A DNA stretch of 64,000 bases, from positions 3,317,001-3,381,000 of the forward strand of contig JBANDB010000007.1 of assembly GCA_037576215.1 (NCBI GenBank). Direction: 5' to 3'. This document shows, one piece after another, positions 23,700-36,488 of the stretch (its first letter is position 1; every line of letters starts with the position of its first letter). Under the pieces are notes generated by a model. That model searched no databases and was not told the DNA's origin. It saw nothing but the letters and a program-made list of their open reading frames with translations. Origin of the DNA: Armillaria gallica. Taxonomy: Eukaryota > Basidiomycota > Agaricomycetes > Agaricales > Physalacriaceae. The position numbers were made by a program, and so were the translations under genes.

Positions 23700-24253
23700 G
23701 AGAAAAAAAAGGAAATACTGGCAGAAAGCTTACTAGATGTTCCTTAGGTATGCCTGAAGACACATCATGAGGAGGAGAAGGCGTGAGGGTGAGAGGTAAG
23801 GGGATGCAGCTGGTATCAGGGATGATGAGTTGGATATCAATGGGATTGGATGATCATGGCTATCTACTGACTTTATTATGATAATAATTCAAATAGACAT
23901 TTCAATGGTTTCTGGATTATACACCAGCGTGATGTTCGAGATAGTGCATCTATAGGCACTTGGAAGGGTATGCCGGCCTATCTGGAGGTGAGGAGGGGAG
24001 CAAGACAATGAACATAGGTCTTGCTCATCGTCGCCAAGTGGGCCTGGATGCAGGCTCGGACTGGATCCAAAGAGTTGCCAGCACAGCCACCACTGTGAAA
24101 TTGTCGGCTAATTCCGTGGGTAGCTGTATAGTGGTCTTTCTGAGTTTAATTTACCTATATTGGGTTCTGGAAGCTTCGAGAACTAGGCTACACGACCTCT
24201 GAGCACAACTCAGATGCGTCTCTGAAGTGTGACTTTTTTTGCTCGTCTGTATA
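23700..24253. other. Intergenic between divergent genes
   Basis: It lies between a minus-strand gene (left) and a plus-strand gene (right), so it likely holds both promoters. No other structure seen. Confidence 0.3.
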
Positions 24254-26759
24254 ATGCCTGGCCAGCCAAAACCAGTAAAGTAAGTAATGTTTTCCTTATG
24301 GGTACATATGCAGGGCTGATGTTCTCAGCATTTCTTTGATCAGGGTCTTTGATGTCTACCATCATTGGGCCCAGGGTTCATGCCTGGTCTGGATGGAGGA
24401 GCGCGTACCGGGCTTCCATAAGGAGCGGCGCAAAGGAAAGTCGTTCGGGGAAGAATTTGTCGAACGCCAGCTCCCACAATATTACAATAAATTCCACTAT
24501 ACTCTGTCGTTCAAGCAGGAACCTCAACTCCCTCATCGCAACCCAAATGCGATTTTGATGCTGGAAGAGGAGCAATATAAGGCTGACCATGCGGCGCAAA
24601 TGAGAGGGGTGGGTAAAATCAAGAGTCTTTTATTTTCATATACTGATACATTCAATTCTAGGTCCTCTGGCGATGGTGGGAAAAGCATATTGCTACCCTC
24701 GATAGTGTCGAAACTTCAAAGCCCGATTTTCCCCTGGCAAATCTTCTTGCCGAAGTCACTGGTTCCGCAGGCCAGGAGGTACGTGCAACGTGTCCACATG
24801 CAAGAACAGCAGCGCAACTCTGGTCAAAGGTTTGTTTTAATGGCGCAATTGCGGACGATTTCTTGGAGTGGTTTCAAAGCAGTGGGCTACCCACAAACCA
24901 GCGAACCGCAGCACATAATCGATGGACATTGAACTATTTCCGTGATTTGGAACTGGATGTTCGGCAGCCGTTTGAGGAGCTGGCAGTGGCGGAAAAGGCT
25001 GAGACACAAAGGGCACAGGGTGGCGGAAAAGGTGGCAGAGAGCAAGTGGCCAGGCAAAGCGTTGATGAGGCAGCGAGTGATGAGGATGAGAAGGAAACCG
25101 AGATGTCTGAGAAGGAGAAGGTTATTCCAACGTCGGTTCTTTCACCAGAGGAGACCAATAGGTGCGAGTTTATTTGTTTCTGGAGGTTAGGAATCGGCTG
25201 ACACACCACAATAGAGTTTTGGAAAATATTGGGTCTGTTGCTTGGCCATGGATGGAAACGTTGGGGAAGTCCCTTTTTGCCAACGTCACCTTGTTCATTG
25301 CGGCGCCACATCCAGCACAAGGAGGTCAAATCGATGGAATTTCGTACATATTTATTAACCTTTTTAATATACAGATGTTGACGTTATTGCAGGTTGAATT
25401 ATGGCTGGAATCATGATCCCCGACCCAAGGACTGGTCCAATGCAGGCGGAGGAAAAGCACACAATGAGGCGATGGCCAAATTCGTAGCATTCGCCAAGAC
25501 CTGTTTCAGTAAGTGTTTGTTAAGTTTTCTGGAAGGACATGGGCCTGATAAGCTACTCTAGCGCCTCAAGAAATGCAAGCATGAGCTATGGAGGTCCCTC
25601 CAGAGCCCGAGGAGATGCCAGCCGATTTAGACCCGACAGCAGCGAGTTTGAACGTCATCGTGTCAGACGCCGAATCAGGAGAGAAGAAGAATAAGGGGAA
25701 GAAGCGAGCGAAGAGGGTGAAGAAGTCTACAGGAAGTCCGCGTCCAGCAAAGAAGAGCAAGATGAGAGTGTTGCAGGATGTGACGAATACTTCAGGCACG
25801 AGTACAACTGGAGATAAGACCAATGAGGTGGAGGGAAGAAAGAGCGCCCTGAAGAAGGCTAGTGCGGCGATGCCTGCCAAAGACGACAATGCTATGGATT
25901 CGGAAGTTGTGGGCGGAGAGTGGCCAGAGAACCTCGATCCGGCATTGCGACAGGAGATGATGCATTTTGCACTGCCACCAAGAAATGCAAATGTAGTCTC
26001 CAGACACTTGTACGATGTCCTAGCGATGGGCGGCCCGAACAATGCTCTGCAGGATGGACGTAGCAGGATGGATAGGGAGGATGTGGAGATGCTGGATGGT
26101 AGTGGCAATGTCGTCGTTCCGTCTTCCAGCAACGATCCTCCACAGGATGAACGTATCAGGATGGATGGGGAGGATGTGGAGAGACCAGATGGTAGCGATG
26201 ACGACGTCGATCCCTCTTCCAGCAGTGCACTCAACAACGGTGTTCCCAGCAATAACGGCGGCGATCCCCCCTTTCCTCTGACCATAGCCGACGCGGTTCT
26301 CTTGGATAGAAAGAGATGGCCCGAGTGGTTTGGGGACCTGGTGGCATATTTGGAAGGGTACAACCATGGCATGCGGTGGAAAGACGTCTTGGGTTGTTTG
26401 ATGGTTTGGGAGGGTAGGGGAGGCTTCAAGGATCTTAAAGGGGTGAAGCACGGATTGCTGCCAACTAGACATCCCGCAGAGGTTGGGCCTTGGATCAAGA
26501 ATTATAGACGGACCAAGCCTGAAATTACTGCAGGGCTCTGCATCGCTTCGCCGATGACTGGTGGAGGTGGTGGAAGCAGATCCAGCCCACATGGCCACCT
26601 AATGCTGCTACTTTTCCCCTTGAAAGAGTGTCAGTTGACAGTGGTAATTAATGTATCAGAACTGTCAGTTGACACACCAGCCTATATAGGGTATTTTTGC
26701 AGTACTGCATGGTCTATTAGTCAGCACAGAAACCCGGACCAAATCATGTGATTATCAGA

Positions 26760-26866
26760 AAATCCGGCAACTCCAGGAATTGAACCCAGGACCTTAAAAA
26801 GATTTACAATAATGTCACATAACATGGCCAAAGTGTGCATGCTAACCACTATACCATACTGGCATT
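26760..26866 (-). repeat. tRNA-derived sequence in the left foldback arm
   Basis: On the minus strand an A-box match (TGGTATAGTGG, 26,856-26,846) is followed by a B-box match (GGTTCAATTCC, 26,786-26,776). The interval is longer than in an ordinary tRNA. The T-arm pairs 4 of 5 positions, while the acceptor stem does not pair well. It is probably an RNA polymerase III promoter relic or an active internal promoter, not a functional tRNA. Confidence 0.6.
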
Positions 26867-29330
26867 ATATATTTATGTAATCATCTCCTTATATGGCCTC
26901 CCTCTCTTAGATTTATAATATCCCAATTGGGCCCTCCCTTTGGTGCGCTTTGGTGCGCTTTTTTTTCCTTATTGGGCTGGTCAAATTGGCCCATCAATTG
27001 CACCTAGAATTGGCTGTGCCATGGCATTGATGGCATCAATATCAGGCCATTTTTAGACAAAATTCGCATTTTTGCTCATTTTTGGCTTCCTCAGGCTACT
27101 GGGTGGGTCAGGGGATGGTACTAGTATATGCATAAACATAAATAGCATAAAAGCGAACCCTCTGGTGAGGTATGGGGGCCCTGGGGAGGGGGTAAAAATG
27201 GTAAAATAGTGAAAAATAGCGGAAAATCACCGAAAATTCGCGTTTTAGGGGTAATACGTGCATCGGATCGCTTCGAAAACTTGACCAATGAATTCCCTGA
27301 CCTTTAAAACCCCTAAACGGCCCCTCTACAGTACATGTGGCGCATTTTATGGCTAGGCATAATCGGGAAAATTGGCTTTTTACGGTACTGCGTACATTGG
27401 ATCGCTCCGGGGATGTTACCAATCGATTTCTACACTATGAAAACCTTAGAATACATCTTCATATGCTATATATGACCACCGGAATGCGATGAAAAATGGG
27501 GGATTGGGGGGGAAACATGGTCTATTTTGTTTTCTAGGCATCGCATCGGTCTGGGGACATCACCAATCGATTCCTCGACCTTGAAAACCCCCAAACGACT
27601 CTTGGTTACATTTATGGGGTCTCAGGAACGATGGAAATAATGATGTAACAGTTTAGGAGGAGCACATATGGAAACTCGCATTTCTGAGCTTCGGAAAACT
27701 TCGGAGTTGTTGCCAATGGATTTCCTGACCTTGAAAACCCCCAGAACACCACAGGAACACATTTAAAACCTTTGAAATTCGTGGTAAAAAAGGTGATAAT
27801 GAAATATGCGAAATACCATATATCTCGCCTTTTTGAGTGTTGGGGATGGTAATTCCGGTATTGAATACACGATATATATTGTATAATAGTGTGTACAAAA
27901 GCTTAGGATGATCCTAAATGTATTGGCAGAGATATAAGGAGATCTTTCTGAAAAAAAGGAGGAGCACCTCCCAGATTTCGAGTTTCTGGTCATCCCATGG
28001 CCTGGAGACTATCAGATTCGGATTCCTGCACCCAAAAAACATAAGACTCATCTATCATCCCTGGGGGTCATTTTTACTAGTGCATAATCCATGCACACTC
28101 ATTATTTCGGAGTTTTGACACATACACCCCATGGATGATTGGTGTTCCTACCTTTTTTGGGTCTAGGAATCCGAATCTGATAGTCTCCAGGCCATGGGAT
28201 GACCAGAAACTCGAAATCTGGGAGGTGCTCCTCCTTTTTTTCAGAAAGATCTCCTTATATCTCTGCCAATACATTTAGGATCATCCTAAGCTTTTGTACA
28301 CACTATTATACAATATATATCGTGTATTCAATACCGGAATTACCATCCCCAACACTCAAAAAGGCGAGATATATGGTATTTCGCATATTTCATTATCACC
28401 TTTTTTACCACGAATTTCAAAGGTTTTAAATGTGTTCCTGTGGTGTTCTGGGGGTTTTCAAGGTCAGGAAATCCATTGGCAACAACTCCGAAGTTTTCCG
28501 AAGCTCAGAAATGCGAGTTTCCATATGTGCTCCTCCTAAACTGTTACATCATTATTTCCATCGTTCCTGAGACCCCATAAATGTAACCAAGAGTCGTTTG
28601 GGGGGTTTTCAAGGTCGAGGAATCGATTGGTGATGTCCCCAGACCGATGCGATGCCTAGAAAACAAAATAGACCATGTTTCCCCCCCAATCCCCCATTTT
28701 TCATCGCATTCCGGTGGTCATATATAGCATATGAAGATGTATTCTAAGGTTTTCATAGTGTAGAAATCGATTGGTAACATCCCCGGAGCGATCCAATGTA
28801 CGCAGTACCGTAAAAAGCCAATTTTCCCGATTATGCCTAGCCATAAAATGCGCCACATGTACTGTAGAGGGGCCGTTTAGGGGTTTTAAAGGTCAGGGAA
28901 TTCATTGGTCAAGTTTTCGAAGCGATCCGATGCACGTATTACCCCTAAAACGCGAATTTTCGGTGATTTTCCGCTATTTTTCACTATTTTACCATTTTTA
29001 CCCCCTCCCCAGGGCCCCCATACCTCACCAGAGGGTTCGCTTTTATGCTATTTATGTTTATGCATATACTAGTACCATCCCCTGACCCACCCAGTAGCCT
29101 GAGGAAGCCAAAAATGAGCAAAAATGCGAATTTTGTCTAAAAATGGCCTGATATTGATGCCATCAATGCCATGGCACAGCCAATTCTAGGTGCAATTGAT
29201 GGGCCAATTTGACCAGCCCAATAAGGAAAAAAAAGCGCACCAAAGCGCACCAAAGGGAGGGCCCAATTGGGATATTATAAATCTAAGAGAGGGAGGCCAT
29301 ATAAGGAGATGATTACATAAATATATAATG

Positions 29331-29376
29331 CCAGTATGGTATAGTGGTTAGCATGCACACTTTGGCCATGTTATGT
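29331..29376 (+). repeat. 5' half of the split tRNA-derived sequence (right arm)
   Basis: It contains the A box (29,337-29,347) and stops at 29,376. The continuation, including the B box (36,521-36,531), is found at 36,489-36,545. The left arm shows the undisturbed order, so the junction can be read exactly: the sequence either side shares the dinucleotide GT. Confidence 0.75.
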
Positions 29377-29399
29377 ACGTTTATTTGACCAATTTTACA

Positions 29400-31346
29400 A
29401 AAATAATGTAAATCAATTAAATCCGGCAGCTCGGCACACTGCCAGCTCACTCGTGCCGCCACCTTGTTCCGACCTCGACCGGGGCTGCTGCCTCCCATTC
29501 CAAAGGCTGGCCCTCGACGAGGGCGGCAAACGAGACCCTGACTAGCCCTCTTAAGCTAGGTACTCCCATCTGGGATCGTCTATGAACGCCCCCGCCACTT
29601 ATCAAGCACTTAGCTCGTTGACACGAACCGGAAAAGACACTCCCATCCATAGTTCAGCCTGTCCAATGGTCTTGCGTCGCTTCCAACCTTCATAGGCTTT
29701 CTTCTTCCTCACCCATCTACCTTTCTGGCTCGAGATGCATCCCCCAAGGTGAAGAAGATGATTTAAGAGAGAGAGAGAGATCGAAACGAGAGCATGGCTT
29801 TGCAGTGCAATATCAGTGCGTTATCCTGTGTCTCCGAGTTCCAGGCTTCTAACTTATCAACAGCTAGGTTAGCAATTGATTACTTTCCCTTCCTGAACAT
29901 GTTTGATCCAAGAAGACAAACCGTCGCCTTGGTCGATATCTATTGGATGAACCAAGTGATTGGCATAGAGGAACAGCTCAGGTGTCCCTCATGTTCAACC
30001 AACTTTGCTTCACGCTTATTCCAATCTAGGTCTACTGGCTGCGATACCAAACTGTGTAAATGCCGGAATACGCTCTGTCGTTACCTGCTGCAACTTGCCT
30101 GTTCGCTCACGGCGGACTTGGACGCGGCCGCCTGTTATTCGATGCGCGTGCAGAGGGTCAACCGAGAGATTACCAACAGCTAGGGAAAGATTCGGGTATT
30201 GTGATGAATTCGTTGCCGGGTGTGTGAACTTTGGGAGAGCAGTCCAACGAGTCAACGTAAGGGGATAGGAAATATAAGACGATGTTATATTTTGGCTGTA
30301 GTATTTTGTGTGGCACGACTCTAGAGTAGAGATCATGCTTAACTATGCAGATAATGTATGCAGGGAGCTTGGAGTGAAAATAAAGGACACTACAGAGAAT
30401 TATCGTTTTGGGAAAGCTGGTTCAATTTCGTCAGAGATTTATTTAATATCCTCAAGGGATCCGGAAGGCCTCGCCAATGCAGCGTACAGCGCTACGCACT
30501 TGGGTCGTCGACCTGGATTGATCTAAGCAAAGGTGCATTCACCGTGTTGAGGCCTTGAGGGCTGAAACAGTGTTGACCATTTGAGTTTGAGCCTTTAAGG
30601 CCAGAGAGTAAATTGCTGCCCATGCGGGCGTAAATTGAGCCTTAAATTGAGCCTTAAATCAGGTAAATTGCTCAGAAATAAGTGTTTAAGCCACTTATCT
30701 CAGCTTAACTGGCAGAAATTTTGTGTTGCTTCAATATTACTCGCATTCTTCTTCTATAATTCTCATATACATTGTTACTTTCAGTGCCAGTATATATTTT
30801 TCATACTTCATAAACTATTTTTGAGGATAGGACCTATTATTCTCACTTGGTATGGGCCCAGAAGAGCAAGACGGCAGCAAGTTCAGTGGTCCGTGACACG
30901 ACGCGAAGCCAGTCATGTGACCTGAACACGGTTGACAAAGACATCGACGATGACCGCCAGCTGCTTCAGTCCAACATGACCGATGCTCCCTTTCTTTCGA
31001 TATCAGAATACAGCTATCAGAACCTAGACAACACCACTGTTGTATTTTCCACTCGCTACATTGCCGGTCTGCATCCAAGCCCTCAATATTTCAATGTCCA
31101 TCATCTGGCTTCTCAAAAGCAGTGTCGCGGCTTTGGCAATTCAGCCACCCTGCTCCAAACGGAATCACCCCTGGGTCCAATGTAGCATGGTGGCTGGGGT
31201 GCAAACGGCGCGTCGTGCAATGGGGATGCTATTTCCTCTCCAAAATCCAACTCCAGGGACCTGCACCTCGTGATTATTGCTAGCTGAGACACAGAGAACC
31301 ATAGGAGCTCTGATTCAAAGTTTCGCCTTCACTATCTACGACCACA
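29400..31346 (+). other. Left part of the Crypton-like element; possible extra gene
   Basis: Open segments on the plus strand (29,794-30,183, 30,005-30,268 and 30,308-30,526) could be exons of a third gene, but I could not join them into a clean model and recognise no domain. An AG repeat is at 29,765-29,780. Two direct copies of TTGAGCCTTAAA lie near 30,635-30,660. The 800 nt before the nuclease start are probably promoter and leader. Confidence 0.3.
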
Positions 31347-33548
31347 ATGGGCATTCCTTCATTGTGGAAGGTGGGTTTTTAGCTCCCATAGTCTCAATGC
31401 ACTGGCTAAGACCGAGGTTATAGATTATCCTTGAAGCAGCTGAACCCTGCTTGCTCTCAGAACATGCCATTACTGCAGGTGTACAGCGAACAGATGGATG
31501 CATGCTGAAGATTGGAATCGATGCAAGGTAGAGCCGTATTTTTTATCTTATCCGGTATCTGACGGGGATTGACAGTATTTGGATTGTCCAATGCGAAGCC
31601 CTCTTTTGGGGCCCTCGACGAGCTCAAGCGGGTGAAAATCCAGAGCTTCGCACGCTCCTATTTCGCTTGGCACATCTTCTCCAATGTGCCTTCATCCCTA
31701 TCTTTGTCTTCGATGGCCCTTTACGCCCCGCCATGAAGCGAGGAAAGAAGGTTAGCACAAAGGCCCGATGGCTTGAGCGCCACTTCAAGAACATGGTTCT
31801 GGCATTCGGCTTCAACTACCACAATGTGCGTGCACCTCTTTGCGTTTGTCCTCATCGCTTACAGAATTCATATAGGCACCTGGTGAGGCTGAGGCGGAAC
31901 TGGCCCAGATGAATCAAGTCGGGGTTATTGATGTAATCATGACTGAAGACAGTGATGTCTTTGTATTTGGTGCTAAAGCTGTCTTACGCCGGTACGTTTT
32001 GCTCTGTGCATCTTACTCTCAGAATTAACCTCTCTATCGCAGACCTCCTCCTTTAAAAGGAGACAATGGCCGAAAGATGAAGGCCAATCCTGACCTGTAC
32101 CATCTCTTTTTGGCTGAATGCATAGGCGGCTTGGATAGTGTTCAAGTGGCGGAGGGTGGTTTCTTTCTACTAGCTATTCTGCTCGGCGGTGATTATGCTA
32201 GCGGGCTACGAGGATGTGGACCAACAACTGCCCGCATGCTATGTCAAACTGATCTGGGCGACTCCTTGCTTGCAGCTGCGAGGACTATGGTTGACGCCGC
32301 GTTGGATGATTTCCTTGTTACGTGGCGAGTTAGACTTCAATCCGAATTACTTCAACCTACAGTTGCTGGCGCATCAAGGCACCCCGCATTAGCGAACAAG
32401 ATACCGGCAGATTTTCCGAGTGTTGAAGTTCTGAAATATTACGCTTTACCGGAAACATCTTGGTCGATTGGACGGACCCCTTGTGATGCAACAGTATGGG
32501 AGCCTCCACTGCCTGATATTTCCCGCATCGTGGCCTTTTGTGATAGCTTCTTTCACTGGGACTCAGATGTACGGCTCAGCTGCTTTCGGAAGCAGATATG
32601 GCCAGGCATCATTGTACAAAGTCTGTATTGGGTACGTGTGTTGTTCTATTAGTCAGTTCAGGGATTTAAGACCTATTTAGCTTGGAAGGCCTCTTTCTGT
32701 GAAGCCGGGTCCTAACCTTCATAATGTATCAGATGGCTCGCTTGCTAATTCTTCGATTCAATCTATCAAGAAATGCTCAGTATCTCCGCCAAGCTACACA
32801 GTCCAAATTCAGACATGCATTCTTGATGATCAAGCAACGCCAGATGACGGGCCCACATCGACTTCACAAGACCACAAAATGAACATCAAGGTTCCTGCAA
32901 TTGTCCTCTATGAAGCGCTTCCCCTCATGGTTCAGATATTTCATGACAAGAACCCTAAGGTAATACGTCCAGAGGTCGGGCGACATGTGCGTTTAATCAT
33001 CTCTGTTTTGCTTGACACGCTGACGCTCTGTCTCCATTGTAGCCTAATGTGCTGTTGAATGCGACAAAGCCCAGAAATGATCATGCTGATAATGGCACCC
33101 CCATTGTTGGAAATGGTAATGCGCCTGAGAGCTCGACATCCAAGGAAATTATCGACTTGACAATAGACGAGTATGATGTAACTATCAACCCCGCTATACG
33201 CCTGGAAAAGAGACTGACAACCTTCGTACTATACTAGAATGACACCTCTTACTACCGTAATACCATTGCCGATGACGACATGCTTATCGAGATCAGTGAC
33301 AGCGAGGATTTGGATCACCATGATGGCTTGGAGGTTGATGAGGGTAAGATTATTGAGATTGACAGTGATTCGGATCACGATTCGGATGTCGAAGTTGTCG
33401 GATTTTCATTGTTCATTGATTTATCTGATTCGTAATTTATTTTACAATGCAACTACCTAAAATCCTCACTAGTCGAATGCCACATAAGCTGGGTATTTAT
33501 TATCTCACCAATAGTGATTCGAATAGCGAGATTGAAGTCATTAGATAA
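31347..33548 (+). CDS. XPG/Rad2-family structure-specific nuclease, GEN1-like
   Basis: Nine exons (31,347-31,370; 31,424-31,527; 31,576-31,825; 31,876-31,991; 32,043-32,631; 32,681-32,959; 33,043-33,177; 33,238-33,431; 33,515-33,548) give exactly 575 codons including stop. The N-domain begins MGIPSLWK and has GIDAS (D41) and VFDG (D89). The I-domain has GEAEAE (E130, E132) and TEDSD (D151, D153). A helix-hairpin-helix region has GGDYASGLRGCGP (D215). All seven metal ligands of this family are present, so activity is expected: cutting branched or flap DNA, as in GEN1 or FEN1. The C-terminus (about 480-574) is acidic with IIDLTIDE, LIEISDSE, IIEIDSDS and LFIDLSDS, which look like SUMO-interaction motifs. 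XPG-like genes are expanded in agaricomycetes; this one rides in a Crypton-like element 105 bp upstream of the recombinase. It could be host-derived cargo or part of the transposition machinery. Confidence 0.85.
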
Positions 33549-33653
33549 CCTGTACTATTCATTGACTTAAAACCATTGTTCAAGCTGCAGAGTGGCATTG
33601 ATCGACATGAGTACAGAGTACTCCTATTTCATCTTCTACCCCTTGCTAGCACC

Positions 33654-35975
33654 ATGCCAAAGGAGAGTCGAAAAGCAAGAGTTTCGAGGACCAAGACCAA
33701 GGCGAAGAACAATCCCAAGGTCGTGGCAGAAGCAACTATCGCAAATCTCACGCAAACCGAATCAGAAACTCGACAAAAATGGTCGCAAGCAGACAACACG
33801 AAGATTAACTACCGAGGATATGTAGGGCGAGCGGTTCGATTCCTTGAGGAAATGGTTGCAGCACGGCAGAAGCGACAGGTGGAGACTGGAGTCTGTGAAG
33901 ATGATATCGACACCGATCTTCTCTCTCAAGCCTTTTCAAACCCGCCAAACAAGTATTCTGTGACTGCATTGTTGAATTTCTTGACGCAAAAGTGCTTTGT
34001 AGAACAACTTGGAAAGTCTACGGCTCAGGGAATTCAGGCTGCAATGGCAAAGATGTGGGATAAGATGTAAGTACCTGCGCGGCCATTTATGATATTGAGA
34101 TTCTCATTCATCAACGTCGAACCTAGGGATGGCCAGAAGTATGCTGGTGACCAATATCATCTTGACGAATCTACAGGTGTTGTCACTGGAAATCCCGCGC
34201 GTGCTCCCAATGTTAAGGAGTACGTTAAATGCATTAACACAAAGAGTGGTGCAAAAGGAGCTGCTGCAACCCGCCACCATGCCGACACAATGCTTGTAGA
34301 AGATCTAATCAAAATCGTCGAGTATTCTAAGGCGGAATGCTCATGCGAACAACTAGAGAAAACACAAGTGTCGGCACAAGAACTTACACAAATGATCAAA
34401 CATGGATTGACACGAGCATTTCTGACATCAGGATTCACCCTGTGGACACGGTAATGCAGTTATCATGTAATTGAAGTCGAAAAACTGGTTCTTATACATA
34501 CGCCCTAGGAACTTTGAGCTGTGCGGTTTGCAAGCACGCGACATTGAATGGGAATTACAAGGCCCAGCACCATACAATGTTCCATACTTCAGAGTTCATC
34601 TCGACGGGCGTAAAGGATGGCAAAACAAGCAAGGATGGGATGGTCCGCTAGAAAGTAGGTCTGCTTTTCGTGTTTATATGTCTTGAGTTTGAAGGTGGAG
34701 CATCTGTTTAGGCAATTATTACAACATCTACGCACAGCCTGATTCTCCAGATATCGACATGTACACATACCTTCCTCAGTGGGTAAAGTTGTTGGAACGG
34801 TGCCTTGGTCGTGCACTGGAACCTGATGACTATATCTTCCCCTATTGTTCATCCAACGGTATTATTCACCCAAAGCGAGAGATGACTCACGACATGATCC
34901 AAAACTTGTTAAACGAGTTTGGACAGGGAGCAGGATTGAAGAGGGCATATACTACTCACTCCTTACACCGTGGTGGCGCTCAATACCGATTTATGTTTGC
35001 TCCCATCGGACGTCGTTGGTCATTAAGCGTAATTCGGTGGTGGGGAGGCTGGGCTATTGGCGAGCATGTGGGTTATCTGACTTAACTTCTAGAAGCTGAA
35101 GTCAGACTCATATTCAATAGGTTGATACGCTGATGAAGTACTTGGTTGACTCACTGCAGAGTTATGAGAGCGGCCATAGTGATGCGCTATATCCCTTACC
35201 AAAGGAGGCAGAGCAAAGCTTTATGGGAGACCATGTACTTGAAAAGCCAGTAACCACTGCAGAGTTTCGCGTCTTTGCAGAGGCAATCCTGAGTCGACCT
35301 TCTCCAAGACGGATGGAATGTACATGCCCAATGCATGTACATGCCGCATCTCCATCATCGTTTGTGGCTGCTTCTGCATCCCAAGCCTTGTCAGTATCTT
35401 CCGAACAATCTACAAGTTGTCCAACACCAGAACCTGCTTATACAATGCCCTGCATTCCGACCAATGCGTCCTTTACTCCTAGAGAGCCTTGTCCAAGTCA
35501 CCCTCAGGCTCCCCCCATTCCTGGAGTTGTAATTCCAGATATTGGTAAAGGCCCTGGCGCATGGAGGAAAGCAGTAAAGCAGTGGGAGGAGGGTGATCCA
35601 TCACAAGGACTGCAACCTCTTCAGGACTGGCCTAAGGAATGGTACACCGGCTCACAGCGCACGAAGACTGGCTCTAAATACAATCAGCGTAAGCTCATCG
35701 CACTGGAATTTCAGCGGTACGAACAGTTTGGTCTCGATAATCAATCCTATAGTGAGCTGATTCGCTTTGTATCCCCCCTTAGACTCGGCGCTATTGATGC
35801 GGTCTTCATTGCTGAATATCCGGAAGCCAATGAAAGTGTAGGGAAGCTGCTTGGTGCCATACGCAAGCAAAGCGGAAAGAAAGGACGGAAGAGCAAAAAT
35901 GGGATGCCTGAAGAGCGAAGCCAAAGTTCGGAATCAACAGAGAATAACGGCCCTGACATGGATATCAGTAACTGA
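33654..35975 (+). CDS. Crypton-like tyrosine recombinase (probably catalytically impaired)
   Basis: Five exons (33,654-34,066; 34,127-34,450; 34,509-34,654; 34,712-35,067; 35,121-35,975) make a 697-aa frame without stops. The N-terminal part is basic, then comes an alpha-helical core-binding-like domain. Catalytic-domain landmarks: R246 in RNFELCGLQARDI (box I), K281 in GRKGW, H377 in THSLHRGGAQ (box II), W408 in WWGGW and the presumed nucleophile Y420 in DTLMKYL. Aligned on Cre HSAR, the box II arginine is His380 (CAC), one G-to-A change at a CpG from CGC. That should abolish or strongly reduce activity. The C-terminal 280 residues are Pro/Ser-rich with a short CTCPMHVHA. It would excise and integrate the element by site-specific recombination. 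The start was chosen because it is the first ATG in the frame that precedes the basic domain. Confidence 0.75.
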
Positions 35976-36488
35976 GAGTGAACATTGCTCTTATAATTTT
36001 ATAATTATCTATACATTGTTAGTAGTAGACGTTGCGAAAAACTACAAATCGCATGCAAACAACAACAGAAAATAGCAAGCTGTGGAGCTGACAGCTTTTC
36101 TGCTTAAGCTTACTGACTGAAGGAAGAGAATAAAGATAAAGTAACCATCCATAAAGTAACCCTCCGCACTGGGGAGGAGCCATGAGCTCGCTTGGCTACA
36201 AGACAGAACCCGACTAGAACATACCCTGGTTCCTCAAATTCAATCCATCCGTTCCCATTTCCTCCTCCTTTCACAAGAGTTGATCCAGCCAGAAAGGGCC
36301 ATACAAAAGACACGAAAGACGAGACGCGATCGACGACGACGTGGGGAGAACGAAGGAAGAGAACGAGGACTAGATCACAGGAAAGAGCAACGAGGCTCGA
36401 AAGGTGCACCGCTTTTTGCCCGATTAGGGCATGCCGAAGTCGGCCGAAGTTCAAGCTCCGCTTCAAACGTGTAAATTACCGGTAATAA
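35976..36488. other. Right end of the Crypton-like element, non-coding
   Basis: AT-rich just after the recombinase stop codon. From about 36,280 to 36,400 there is a CpG-rich purine stretch. An ORF on the minus strand (36,466-36,110) is not supported by any domain or codon pattern. Confidence 0.3.

Noticed and set aside
25566..26498. 310-aa minus-strand ORF
   Set aside because: Antisense shadow of the acidic and repetitive exon of the plus-strand gene; Ser/Leu-rich with no domain.
27108..29085. Identical ORF pairs of 104, 81 and 76 aa in the second palindrome
   Set aside because: Identity is due to the palindrome. There are no domains and no splice context.
30815..31185. Overlapping ORFs on both strands upstream of the nuclease
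   Set aside because: No domain, no compatible splice sites, and located where the promoter and leader are expected.
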